Of a DNA stretch of 10,691 nt, positions 1-6,034 are shown one piece after another. Where the stretch lies: the NCBI GenBank assembly GCA_029856425.1, contig JAHQWZ010000045.1, positions 1-10,691 of the forward strand, in the 5' to 3' direction. The first letter of the stretch is position 1. Every line of letters begins with the position of its first letter. The stretch is from Candidatus Thorarchaeota archaeon. Its GTDB lineage: Archaea; Asgardarchaeota; Thorarchaeia; Thorarchaeales; Thorarchaeaceae. The position numbers were made by a program, and so were the translations under genes. The notes below the pieces were generated by a model. The model was not told where the DNA came from and made no database searches. It worked only from the letters and a program-made list of their open reading frames with translations.

Positions 1-1394
1 ACGACCATCCAACTATGTAAGTCATAATCGTTGGGACATGCAGATTCGCATCGCGCGCATCCAATGCAGTTGCGATAGACATCACGTAGAGGCTCGAAAT
101 TCCCTGTCTGAGCTGCTAGGACAGCCTCCATAACTGGTTGGTTATTTGGACACGACCGAATGCACTCGCTACATTGCTTACATTCCTGAGCCATCTTCTG
201 AATCTGCTTCTTTGTTGGAAAGAATTTCATCTTTCTCCTTTTTGGCATGACAGCAAGGGCTACTTTAGTTGCAACCGCTCCAACCTTATGGTGATCTGAG
301 ATATATGCGCCAGGTATCTTCCCTGATATAAGCTCCTCTACAATCGAGTCAATTGAGTCATCAGATCTGTCTGGCAGTCCCATTACTGCTTTGTCGCTAG
401 TCGAAATGACTGGAGCCTTTACTTTCTGAGCCTCAGTGACAACATCGGTTCGAACACACTGCTCGTCCACTACTACGACATCAGCCTTGCCGCTTCGTAT
501 ATATCTAAGCTGCCAAGAGATTGGACCAATCACCTTGGCACTTGGGTCACGGCGTGTGATATCCCATGCAGTGCAACACATGCCACCTACCTCAACCTTA
601 GCTCCGAGCTTCTTCTCAGTTATGTAATCAGTTATCGAGGCAGCTGGCACAATGTTATGACCAATGGTCAAAATGATTGCTTTGTTGGTGTCCATCATAC
701 CAATACCTGAGTCAACAAGCGGTGCATCTGGGTCGGCTTTTGGAAAGCCGAGAGTTGAAATCTGAACGAGGTCTGCAATCTCCATGCTTACCTGATCTAT
801 CATTCCAACATGGAGAACTTTACTTTCGAAGTCCAACCAGCTTCCCTCTTGGCCCGTGTGTGTGGCTGAGAGTGTGTGAGCTAGTTGACTCTCACAGTAG
901 TCGAGAATTATGCTAGCATCCTCAAGAGTTCTTGGTCTCATTCCCGTCACTAAACGAGAGACAGGTGCATGTATCTCGGTGCCAGGTCCTTGAATAAGAT
1001 CTGTCCGAGGACCAAACTCATCAATCAAGTGGTCAACCAAGTGTCTTGCGTGAGCCAAGTGTGCTGCATTGCCTATATTGGCGGCTGCAAGCACAATCCT
1101 TGCCTGTTGCCCCTTCATGTCAATCCCACAAGCCCCACGTTTGTCACCAGATAAGTCACATTTGCCGAAGGTACATAAACAGCATACTTGGCAATAGGGC
1201 ATGTAGGATGGTTGATACTTCGTCAAAAGCTTGTGATCCCACGATCGCAGTCCTGTTGGACTAGGCATTGGGGTTGGACCCATTGGCTCGTCCCATTCGT
1301 CATCTATAATCTGACCAATGCGGACTTCAAGACCTTTGAAGACCCCAAGACCGGTCGTAGCTTCATCCGCTTTGAAGTGTGCTTTCTTCTTCAT
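1..1394 (-). CDS. cdhA: CO dehydrogenase/acetyl-CoA synthase alpha subunit, 3'-truncated by window edge
   Basis: This is the N-terminal 464 residues of the archaeal CODH alpha subunit, which interconverts CO2 and CO at a Ni-Fe-S C-cluster and feeds acetyl-CoA synthesis in the cytoplasmic ACDS complex. I translated the minus strand by hand; the frame is open to the left edge, so no stop is seen. A six-Cys block at residues 68-89 (CQVCCLC, then GKCDLS, then KRGACGID) matches the B/D-cluster region of CdhA. HTGQEG with His179 and GGMCCTA with Cys273/274 match C-cluster region motifs. Two ferredoxin motifs begin at Cys405 (CKQCSECIRSCP) and Cys443 (CIGCARCESACP); these inserted Fd domains distinguish archaeal CdhA from bacterial CooS. 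Full-length CdhA is usually about 780-800 residues, so the remaining C-cluster ligands lie outside. ATG 1394 is chosen because an in-frame TGA lies two codons upstream. No Shine-Dalgarno is seen, so the message may be leaderless. Confidence 0.93.
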   Translation of the reverse strand, partial: MKKKAHFKADEATTGLGVFKGLEVRIGQIIDDEWDEPMGPTPMPSPTGLRSWDHKLLTKYQPSYMPYCQVCCLCTFGKCDLSGDKRGACGIDMKGQQARIVLAAANIGNAAHLAHARHLVDHLIDEFGPRTDLIQGPGTEIHAPVSRLVTGMRPRTLEDASIILDYCESQLAHTLSATHTGQEGSWLDFESKVLHVGMIDQVSMEIADLVQISTLGFPKADPDAPLVDSGIGMMDTNKAIILTIGHNIVPAASITDYITEKKLGAKVEVGGMCCTAWDITRRDPSAKVIGPISWQLRYIRSGKADVVVVDEQCVRTDVVTEAQKVKAPVISTSDKAVMGLPDRSDDSIDSIVEELISGKIPGAYISDHHKVGAVATKVALAVMPKRRKMKFFPTKKQIQKMAQECKQCSECIRSCPNNQPVMEAVLAAQTGNFEPLRDVYRNCIGCARCESACPNDYDLHSWMV

Positions 1395-1414
1395 GGTTCA
1401 AACAAACCCTGTGG

Positions 1415-1422
1415 CTAATATG
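1415..1422 (-). promoter_or_regulatory. TATA-like box for cdhA
   Basis: On the minus strand this reads CATATTAG, centred about 24 nt upstream of the cdhA ATG at 1394. That spacing would place transcription start at or next to the start codon, which fits the missing Shine-Dalgarno. The assignment rests on position and a short AT-rich match only. A second AT-rich stretch, about 1440-1452, is an alternative. Confidence 0.3.
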
Positions 1423-1580
1423 CTGTCCTGAAAGAAAGGAGCATAATAAGCTTATGAATCAGCAACGGATTTTGGTTCAGAGTCTAAGAATCAATCGTTA
1501 ACCATAGCAACGGTGTGTGTTTCAGTAAATCATATGATGCTGGTTTGAACGTTCAGAGTGTAACTTAAATGAAGATGTGT

Positions 1581-2378
1581 TCACTCTCGAAACTCCTCAA
1601 GAAGACGCGTTTTTATTTTCCGAATTGCTACGATTCCAGGTGAATTAGGATCAAGGTCAATTGGAGCCATGCCTTTTCGATCTGCTGCTTTTATCGATTC
1701 GTCAAGTGGAACCATGCCTAGCATGGGGATACCCTCAGCTTCAACCCTCTCTCTAATCATGGCCTCATCCTCCGGACCATCAACCTTATTCCCAACAGCC
1801 AAGATGCGACCTACATTGATGTCCTGGGCTAGCTGTCTTATCTTGGAAAGAATATTCAAGGATCTCCGGCCAGGCTCAGCAACAACAATGAGAGCGTCCA
1901 TTCCAGTAGTTGTGCCCCTACCCAAGTTTTCCACTCCAGCATCCATATCCATTACAAAGGCCTCATCACTCCCCAAAACAAGAAAGCGCATCAATGCCTT
2001 TAGAAGTGTTGCAGACGGGCACATGCATCCTGACCCACCCATTTCTACGGTGCCAGCGACTAGTAGACTGATATTGTCAGGACCTTCGACAGCGAATTTC
2101 TGGCTCAAATCATCCACTTGGGGATTTAATTTGAAGACCTCTTTATAGGACCCTGCGCCAGATATCTCCATCCTTTCCTTAAGTAGCTCGTCGTTCTCTG
2201 TAAGTGGGACTATGTTCTTTGCTACCTCAGAAGAGATTCCAAGAGCAGACCATAGTGTGGAGCTTGGATCAGCGTCAACAGCTAGGATGCTAAGGCCATC
2301 CTGACCCAAAAGTCGAGCAAGTGTTCCTGCAACTGTTGTTTTTCCCACTCCACCTTTTCCAGCCACTGCAATCTTCAT
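1581..2378 (-). CDS. cooC: CooC-type nickel-insertion ATPase for CO dehydrogenase
   Basis: This is a 265-residue MinD/SIMIBI-class P-loop ATPase of the CooC/AcsF family, which loads nickel into the CODH C-cluster or the ACS A-cluster using ATP. A deviant Walker A with a signature lysine is at residues 7-15 (GKGGVGKTT), a DADP switch at 35-38, the CxC metal-binding motif at Cys118 and Cys120 (GSGCMCP), a Walker B-like MDMD around 143-146, and NKVD at 197-200. The CxC pair, which binds Ni or Zn at the dimer interface in CooC, separates it from plain MinD or ParA. Length is normal. The ATG lies 3 nt after the stop of the FwdB-like gene, with AAGGAG about 12 nt upstream, so it is the last gene of a three-gene operon. 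cdhA lies 186 nt downstream on the same strand, supporting a CODH maturation role. Confidence 0.9.
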   Translation of the reverse strand: MKIAVAGKGGVGKTTVAGTLARLLGQDGLSILAVDADPSSTLWSALGISSEVAKNIVPLTENDELLKERMEISGAGSYKEVFKLNPQVDDLSQKFAVEGPDNISLLVAGTVEMGGSGCMCPSATLLKALMRFLVLGSDEAFVMDMDAGVENLGRGTTTGMDALIVVAEPGRRSLNILSKIRQLAQDINVGRILAVGNKVDGPEDEAMIRERVEAEGIPMLGMVPLDESIKAADRKGMAPIDLDPNSPGIVAIRKIKTRLLEEFRE

Positions 2379-2381
2379 TCT

Positions 2382-3614
2382 TCAGCTCTTCTCCTTTCTA
2401 ATTAATTCCAGTAATCTTGCCATAACATCATGCTCAGCAAGGCGCTCCTCCTTTTGGGAGTTCCACTGCTTAAATTCTATCTCTACGAGATCAAGTCGAT
2501 TCATTGTTCCAATGCCTGTGATCACGTCATCTGTGATGCAGATTGACACTCTTGCCTTTCCACTAGTAATTCCAGGAGGGCCAATGTAAACAAGCGGGAG
2601 CTGCGCCAGAGCTTTGGCTGCAGAGCCAGGTAATTCTACCAAGGCATCGTCTCCAACAACCAGAGCTGCATCAAAATCCCCTGCTACAATGTCAGTAATA
2701 GAAGAAGTGCTCGCATCTGTGCTCAAGGACTTAATGGCACCCATAATATTGGACTCAGGTGCCATAGGCAAGGCAAATGCTTGCTTCCCAATCCCTCTCA
2801 CGGCTTCAATAAATGCCTGAAGACCTGATAGGTTTGCATCAGCATTTCCGGAATTGATAATCCCACTGCCATAGAAGATTACGGTGCAATCTGCTTTCCG
2901 GATATTTCGTGCCAGTCCAATTAGTTCTTGGGGACCAATGCCAGCGACATCACTGGCAATTGAGGAGGTGCCTGAAATCTCTGAAACCAATGCCTCTAGG
3001 ATTGCTGAATCCATACCGGGGGGTATGATGAGCCTATGATTCGCCATCTTCATGGTTTCAGTATTTCGAACGTCAACTACCCCAATTGTCCTGCTCTCAA
3101 TTCCCTCTGGGATATTCTCACCCCTTGGCAAAACAGCGAACTTGCTTGGATGACGATGGCTGCTCTCTGTAGGATCTGAGCCCCAGTAGATAATGAGTTC
3201 CCCGTTATTTCGGACATATTCCAAGTCTATGCCTAAATCCATGGAATGAAGCGTATGACTCAGAGCTTGGGTCATACCTAGATTGGCCGGTGTGGCAATG
3301 ATTCCTCCAAGGGTCTTAGCCAGCTCCAAGCCTAATGTAATAGTTTCATTGGTTGATCCAGACCAACCATAGAGTATGGGTCTCTCTGAAGACAGCAAAA
3401 GCTCCGCCGCTCTCTCCAATGCTTCATCTATCGAGACCTCGGTCGCTTTACCGCTCTCTCTGGTAGATGCTTGGGGAGAATTGCTTTCTATTGAGGATAA
3501 AAGATGTTGATGGCCCAATCTACATAGTCCCAGGGAATGGACTTCGCCATCGGTCACTTCGACGACTACATCATCACATAGCAGCGAGCATCCATTGCAG
3601 ACAACGTCCTCCAT
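2382..3614 (-). CDS. FwdB/FmdB-like molybdopterin-family protein, active-site Cys-His not conserved
   Basis: This 410-residue protein is homologous to the catalytic B subunit of formylmethanofuran dehydrogenase, the tungsten or molybdenum enzyme that reduces CO2 to formate within the Fwd complex. The N-terminal [4Fe-4S] motif is intact (Cys6, Cys9, Cys13, Cys31), followed by FwdB-like RPILYGWSGS at 78-87 and IIYWGSDP further on. In FwdB as I recall it, the segment after the GG pair contains VCHGP, where Cys (or Sec) ligates the metal and His is catalytic. Here GG at 103-104 is followed by IIATPANLGMTQ, so Gly113 and Met114 occupy those positions. The C-terminal third also lacks the recognisable GHYNVTG stretch. 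I infer a non-canonical or non-catalytic paralogue, perhaps an electron-transfer or scaffold subunit. ATG 3614 has GGTGA four nt upstream; a TTG at 3629 overlaps the upstream stop and is less likely. Confidence 0.8.
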   Translation of the reverse strand: MEDVVCNGCSLLCDDVVVEVTDGEVHSLGLCRLGHQHLLSSIESNSPQASTRESGKATEVSIDEALERAAELLLSSERPILYGWSGSTNETITLGLELAKTLGGIIATPANLGMTQALSHTLHSMDLGIDLEYVRNNGELIIYWGSDPTESSHRHPSKFAVLPRGENIPEGIESRTIGVVDVRNTETMKMANHRLIIPPGMDSAILEALVSEISGTSSIASDVAGIGPQELIGLARNIRKADCTVIFYGSGIINSGNADANLSGLQAFIEAVRGIGKQAFALPMAPESNIMGAIKSLSTDASTSSITDIVAGDFDAALVVGDDALVELPGSAAKALAQLPLVYIGPPGITSGKARVSICITDDVITGIGTMNRLDLVEIEFKQWNSQKEERLAEHDVMARLLELIRKEKS

Positions 3615-3622
3615 ATTCTCAC

Positions 3623-4081
3623 CTACCAAATCTCTATGGCATCAGTGCAACAGTATTGTTCACAGACTCTGCAGTTGAGTCGGTCTGGTGGAAATCTTCT
3701 GCATTTCTCCAGATTGATAATTTTGGAAACCCCATTCTCAACAATGAATACGGTGTCTCTGCTCCTTCCAGCCTTGCCTCGACCCGTGGGAGGCTCGACT
3801 GCTACATCAACAGGACAGACGACTACGCAATTTCCACAACCGGTGCATTTTGATTCATCTAGTTTAATTCCTGTTTCCTCTGCAGACTGCATTGGAGCAA
3901 CTAAGTCTCTAAGTTTCTCGAGGTTCTTCTCAAAGCCCTTCTCCAACAAAGGCGGACAATCTTCTGGCAAGACATCTCCAAGTGCCATTTTTGTGGCAAA
4001 CGCCATGCAAGTCTTGGCCTCACATAGTCGGCAGTTTGTCTTTGGCAAGAGATTATAGAGTTCCATGGGATTGAGTTTCAA
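3623..4081 (-). CDS. Fe-S domain (CFeSP/ACDS-gamma type) plus ferredoxin protein
   Basis: This protein has about 152 residues and two Fe-S modules. The first, LLPKTNCRLCEAKTCMAF with a further Cys about 16 residues on (EDCPPL), is the four-Cys 4Fe-4S domain found at the N terminus of the corrinoid Fe-S protein gamma subunit and in related redox proteins. The second is a ferredoxin-like half with CTGCGNCVVVCP and a C-terminal CRVCEQYCC. In that last motif the usual Cys-Pro is replaced by Cys-Cys. It probably shuttles electrons for its operon partners; the gene starts 8 nt before the FwdB-like ATG. The start is uncertain. TTG 4081 has GGAG 10 nt upstream and gives a family-like start (MKLNPMELYNLLP). 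TTG 4129 (168 residues) and ATG 4066 are alternatives. No corrinoid-binding TIM barrel is present, so it is not CFeSP itself. Confidence 0.75.
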   Translation of the reverse strand: MKLNPMELYNLLPKTNCRLCEAKTCMAFATKMALGDVLPEDCPPLLEKGFEKNLEKLRDLVAPMQSAEETGIKLDESKCTGCGNCVVVCPVDVAVEPPTGRGKAGRSRDTVFIVENGVSKIINLEKCRRFPPDRLNCRVCEQYCCTDAIEIW

Positions 4082-4146
4082 TTCATCATATCTCCAATCG
4101 GCTTGCTCAGTAACAAGTCCGCAAATCAATTGAGGCAGATTTCAGC

Positions 4147-4158
4147 CTTTTGCAAAAG
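4147..4158. repeat. 12-bp perfect palindrome CTTTTGCAAAAG
   Basis: This perfect 12-bp palindrome lies upstream of the minus-strand Fe-S/FwdB-like/CooC operon, 66 nt before the preferred start at 4081. Its position would suit a dimeric regulator's operator. No second copy was noticed, so the role is only suggested by location. Confidence 0.3.
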
Positions 4159-4225
4159 AATGATGTGGTGGGTGCAGATAATGTGTCAATCGCCATAGGC
4201 ATTGTCAGCGACCCCTGACGAAACT

Positions 4226-4243
4226 AAAGAAGCAGTCTTCTTT
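4226..4243. repeat. 7-bp perfect inverted repeat with 4-nt loop
   Basis: AAAGAAG and CTTCTTT flank a CAGT loop and are followed by further T residues, so the element resembles a small hairpin terminator on the plus strand. No plus-strand gene ends just before it. A second small inverted repeat, GTCAG/CTGAC, lies at 4204-4219. Either could be regulatory or incidental. Confidence 0.25.
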
Positions 4244-4387
4244 TTCGTCACTAAATCCCGATTTCGTGTTCGATATCGGAAATGATTGATAACGGACAAA
4301 ATCATGTAGAATATGGTCAAAAAGGGAACATATTTGCGATTGGTCGTTTGTTTCAACACTGATTGAAGTTATTAGAAAATTAGTGCA

Positions 4388-4395
4388 TAATATAC
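4388..4395 (+). promoter_or_regulatory. TATA-like box for the 4551-5868 operon
   Basis: The sequence ATAATATACG around these positions is the best archaeal TATA-box match in the divergent region. Initiation about 25 nt downstream would give a leader of roughly 130 nt, long enough to contain the whole hairpin at 4470-4549. It is based on sequence match and position only. Confidence 0.4.
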
Positions 4396-4469
4396 GTGAG
4401 GATCGGTTGCGTAGTACATAGATTCCGAATCGGATTGGCTGCCTCACTAAAGCCTGTCAATCTCTTCGG

Positions 4470-4549
4470 TTTTATTGCCCGGCGACCAATTTGAGAACGA
4501 TGCCTCGCTTCTACGACTAATCCTCAATGGTGAATGCCGGGTGATAAAG
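4470..4549 (+). promoter_or_regulatory. Leader hairpin sequestering the ribosome binding site of the 4551 gene
   Basis: Bases 4470-4483 (TTTTATTGCCCGGC) pair with 4536-4549 (GCCGGGTGATAAAG) as a 14-bp helix with three G-U pairs and no mismatch. The right arm contains the Shine-Dalgarno GGGTGAT at 4539-4545 and ends 1 nt before the ATG at 4551. Inside, ACCA 4485-4488 pairs with TGGT 4528-4531 and TTGAG 4491-4495 with CTCAA 4523-4527, leaving an apical loop of about 27 nt. The pairing was worked out by hand. Regulation of translation by unfolding is an inference; no known riboswitch class is recognised. Confidence 0.5.
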
Positions 4550-4550
4550 A

Positions 4551-5087
4551 ATGATCAGGAATGAAGTTGCGAGTATCTCGATTTCAGAAGCGATTGAGAG
4601 GGAGCCTCCTGCGAACCATGCCAAGTCGATATTGCGATTTGACAAGCAATACGATGCATTCATGGTGCAGGCGAATTTGTATCAGATTCGAACTGCAGTA
4701 CAACACGTCCTCTTCGATTTTACGACATCAAGGTTCTCGAAAACAGGAACCCCTTTAGAAAATCAGAGCTTTGACACAGGGGACTATGTTGTTTTCAAGG
4801 AGAATACTCCAACATGTCCAGCTATCGTAATCGCAATTAGCCTCGGTAAATCCTCCTGGTGCATTCTTTGTGGTACTGAATGTGGACCCAGAAAATGTGA
4901 TGAACTTCTTGCCATGAAATGCTCCCGATTAGAATTTCAAAATCTGAGGATCCTCAAAGATGCATTATGCGCTGGTTCAAGTTACGACTCATTGGAAATT
5001 CCCTCAGGATGGAGAGCATCAATCATTCTACATCAAGCAAACCCGGAGCCAATAATAGACGAAATCACTAGGAGGTGTGTAGAATAG
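4551..5087 (+). CDS. Hypothetical protein with a Cys cluster
   Basis: I do not recognise this 178-residue protein. It has eight cysteines; the centre carries C104-x2-C107-x3-C111-x4-C116 (CILCGTECGPRKC), with further Cys at 89, 124, 140 and 176. That pattern could bind zinc or an Fe-S cluster but matches no ferredoxin motif. No signal peptide or membrane segment is evident, so it is probably cytoplasmic. The ATG has a good archaeal Shine-Dalgarno (GGGTGAT, 5 nt upstream), which itself lies in a predicted hairpin. Its stop overlaps the next gene's likely GTG by one base, so it is probably the first gene of an operon ending in a ferredoxin. That context suggests a redox-related role, but no function can be assigned. 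Confidence 0.65.
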   Translation: MIRNEVASISISEAIEREPPANHAKSILRFDKQYDAFMVQANLYQIRTAVQHVLFDFTTSRFSKTGTPLENQSFDTGDYVVFKENTPTCPAIVIAISLGKSSWCILCGTECGPRKCDELLAMKCSRLEFQNLRILKDALCAGSSYDSLEIPSGWRASIILHQANPEPIIDEITRRCVE

Positions 5088-5371
5088 TGTCGATTGATAC
5101 TCTGCCAATAAATAATGGAAGCATTCTCGATGAAACAAGGGGGAACCCAGGAAGAGGACCCACACGAAAAACGCCCTCATTCCGCGCAATAACCATCAAG
5201 GTGATTGTGCCAAGAAGGGGCACACATCACTCAATCAGTGATTTGGAATTAATGCTTGTTTCCCTTAGAAATGCAATTTCAGTGTGCTCCATTTATACCA
5301 ACAAAGTGGAGAGATCTCTGCAGAAACGTTCCTTAGATGAAACGGACTTCATATTTGAGAGAGGGGACTAG
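5087..5371 (+). CDS. Hypothetical small protein
   Basis: This is a protein of about 94 residues that I do not recognise. The first 30 residues are polar and probably flexible (rich in G, N, R, P). The rest looks like a compact alpha/beta fold: a strand FRAITIKVIVP, a helix SISDLELMLVSLRNAI, and a charged C terminus. There is one cysteine. GTG 5087 is chosen because GGAGG at 5071-5075 lies 11 nt upstream; a GTG at 5075 would place the ribosome binding site inside the start. It overlaps the preceding stop by one base, and the next gene's TTG follows its stop by 2 nt. Translational coupling with both neighbours suggests they work together, perhaps as partners of the ferredoxin. Confidence 0.6.
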   Translation: MSIDTLPINNGSILDETRGNPGRGPTRKTPSFRAITIKVIVPRRGTHHSISDLELMLVSLRNAISVCSIYTNKVERSLQKRSLDETDFIFERGD

Positions 5372-5373
5372 AC

Positions 5374-5868
5374 TTGGTTGCAGATGCACGAAATGCAAAT
5401 GATTTGAGTTCAACAGAAATTGCGCTGTTATCAACGATTGAGGTAAGAATGCAAGGAACCCAAGGGTGCATCCTTTGTGGGTTATGCACAGAACTTTGCC
5501 CTTGGGAAGCACCCATTATTATGGAGAGAGAGCTCATTGTGAGACAGGATAGATGCCGTGGGTGTGGCGTCTGCGTTTCTGCTTGCCCAAAAAGGGCTAT
5601 CGATATGAGAGTTTATGGAACAGATGAGCTGCTTGAGCTCATTGAGCATGTGCTACAAGAGGAAGACTCAGCTAGATATCCGCACACAGTTTATGACTCG
5701 TTGAATGAAGTTGAAGAAGCGCTGTTGCATATAGAGAGAATACTATCACACAGAGCCCTTGATAGTGATGTTGAAGGAATGGTAAAGACTCTGAAGATGA
5801 TTGTAGAACGCATTCTACGAACCCAGATGAGGATCAAGAAAGAAGCCCTAGCAAACGAAGAGACCTAG
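5374..5868 (+). CDS. 2x[4Fe-4S] ferredoxin with helical C-terminal extension
   Basis: This 164-residue protein carries two classical cluster motifs: C32-x2-C35-x2-C38-x3-C42-P (CILCGLCTELCPWEAP) and C61-x2-C64-x2-C67-x3-C71-P (CRGCGVCVSACPKRAI). It therefore holds two [4Fe-4S] clusters and should carry low-potential electrons in the cytoplasm. Residues about 82-160 form a long charged, leucine-rich helical tail not found in small free ferredoxins, suggesting a docked subunit rather than a diffusible carrier. The PWEA that follows its first cluster also follows the first cluster of the polyferredoxin at 8481. The start is a TTG after GAGGGG about 8 nt upstream, 2 nt past the preceding stop. 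It is followed by a T-rich stretch and then the HdrA-MvhD gene on the same strand, so it may serve that complex. The start could be slightly different. Confidence 0.8.
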   Translation: MVADARNANDLSSTEIALLSTIEVRMQGTQGCILCGLCTELCPWEAPIIMERELIVRQDRCRGCGVCVSACPKRAIDMRVYGTDELLELIEHVLQEEDSARYPHTVYDSLNEVEEALLHIERILSHRALDSDVEGMVKTLKMIVERILRTQMRIKKEALANEET

Positions 5869-5870
5869 CC

Positions 5871-5884
5871 TTTTTCTTATTTGT
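5871..5884 (+). terminator. T-rich archaeal terminator candidate
   Basis: TTTTTCTTATTTG follows the ferredoxin stop codon by 2 nt. Archaeal RNA polymerase terminates on U-tracts without needing a hairpin, so this may end the 4551-5868 operon. The tract is interrupted by C and A, so read-through into the hdrA leader is possible. Confidence 0.4.
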
Positions 5885-5887
5885 TAG

Positions 5888-6029
5888 ACCTGGTAGAGAG
5901 GATTCATCTTTTTGTATCCCTATGCTCAGACTTATACCCAAACAGAAAAATCTCACCAGGTTGACGAAACTTGGTAACACAAACAGTCAGATAATACCCT
6001 ACTTAGAAACACATGATATACCTGGGTGA
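5888..6029 (+). promoter_or_regulatory. hdrA leader with two mutually exclusive pairings
   Basis: Segment 1 (5888-5899, ACCTGGTAGAGA) pairs with segment 2 (5951-5961, TCTCACCAGGT) over 11 bp with one bulged A. Segment 2 can instead pair with segment 3 (6020-6029, ACCTGGGTGA) over 9 bp with one bulged G. Segment 3 contains the GGGTGA ribosome binding site at 6024-6029. Pairing 1:2 would expose the site and 2:3 would hide it, as in attenuators and translational switches. The pairings are hand-derived. The model needs a transcript that includes segment 1, by read-through or from a promoter upstream of 5888; a TATA-like CTTATACC at about 5931-5938 would remove it. The three copies could instead be protein-binding sites. 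Confidence 0.35.
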
Positions 6030-6034
6030 ACATT

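Larger units (their letters stand above)
4082..4550. other. Divergent intergenic region between two operons
   Basis: This stretch of about 470 bases separates the minus-strand Fe-S/FwdB-like/CooC operon from the plus-strand genes beginning at 4551. I see no convincing gene in it. An 80-codon minus-strand frame at 4205-4447 has no family resemblance, no ribosome binding site I can recognise and an irregular composition. The region holds a 12-bp palindrome near the left operon, two small inverted repeats, a TATA-like box at 4388-4395, and a long imperfect hairpin abutting the right-hand start codon. No tRNA cloverleaf was found. Confidence 0.6.

Noticed and set aside
436..1418. Plus-strand open frames of 61-79 codons
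   Set aside because: The minus strand encodes CdhA continuously through this region with its expected motifs, so the plus frames are antisense shadows.
1555..1587. Inverted repeat AGAGTG/CACTCT around the cooC stop as a terminator
   Set aside because: Only a 6-bp stem with a 21-nt loop, no T-tract on the minus strand after it, and one arm lies inside the coding end.
1669..2148. 159-codon plus-strand frame opposite cooC
   Set aside because: The minus strand carries the full CooC motif set. The plus frame has no homology signs and is rich in Ser/Pro as expected for an antisense shadow.
3467..4058. Plus-strand frames of 128 and 140 codons opposite the Fe-S protein and FwdB-like start
   Set aside because: The minus-strand genes have clear Cys motifs and operon spacing; these frames have none.
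4205..4447. 80-codon open frame on the minus strand in the divergent region
   Set aside because: No recognisable family or ribosome binding site, irregular composition, and it covers inverted repeats and the TATA-like box. It is treated as non-coding.
4440..4545. Possible tRNA or known riboswitch in the GC-rich leader
   Set aside because: No cloverleaf, no T-loop GTTCRANNC consensus and no riboswitch core I recognise; it is kept only as an unclassified hairpin.
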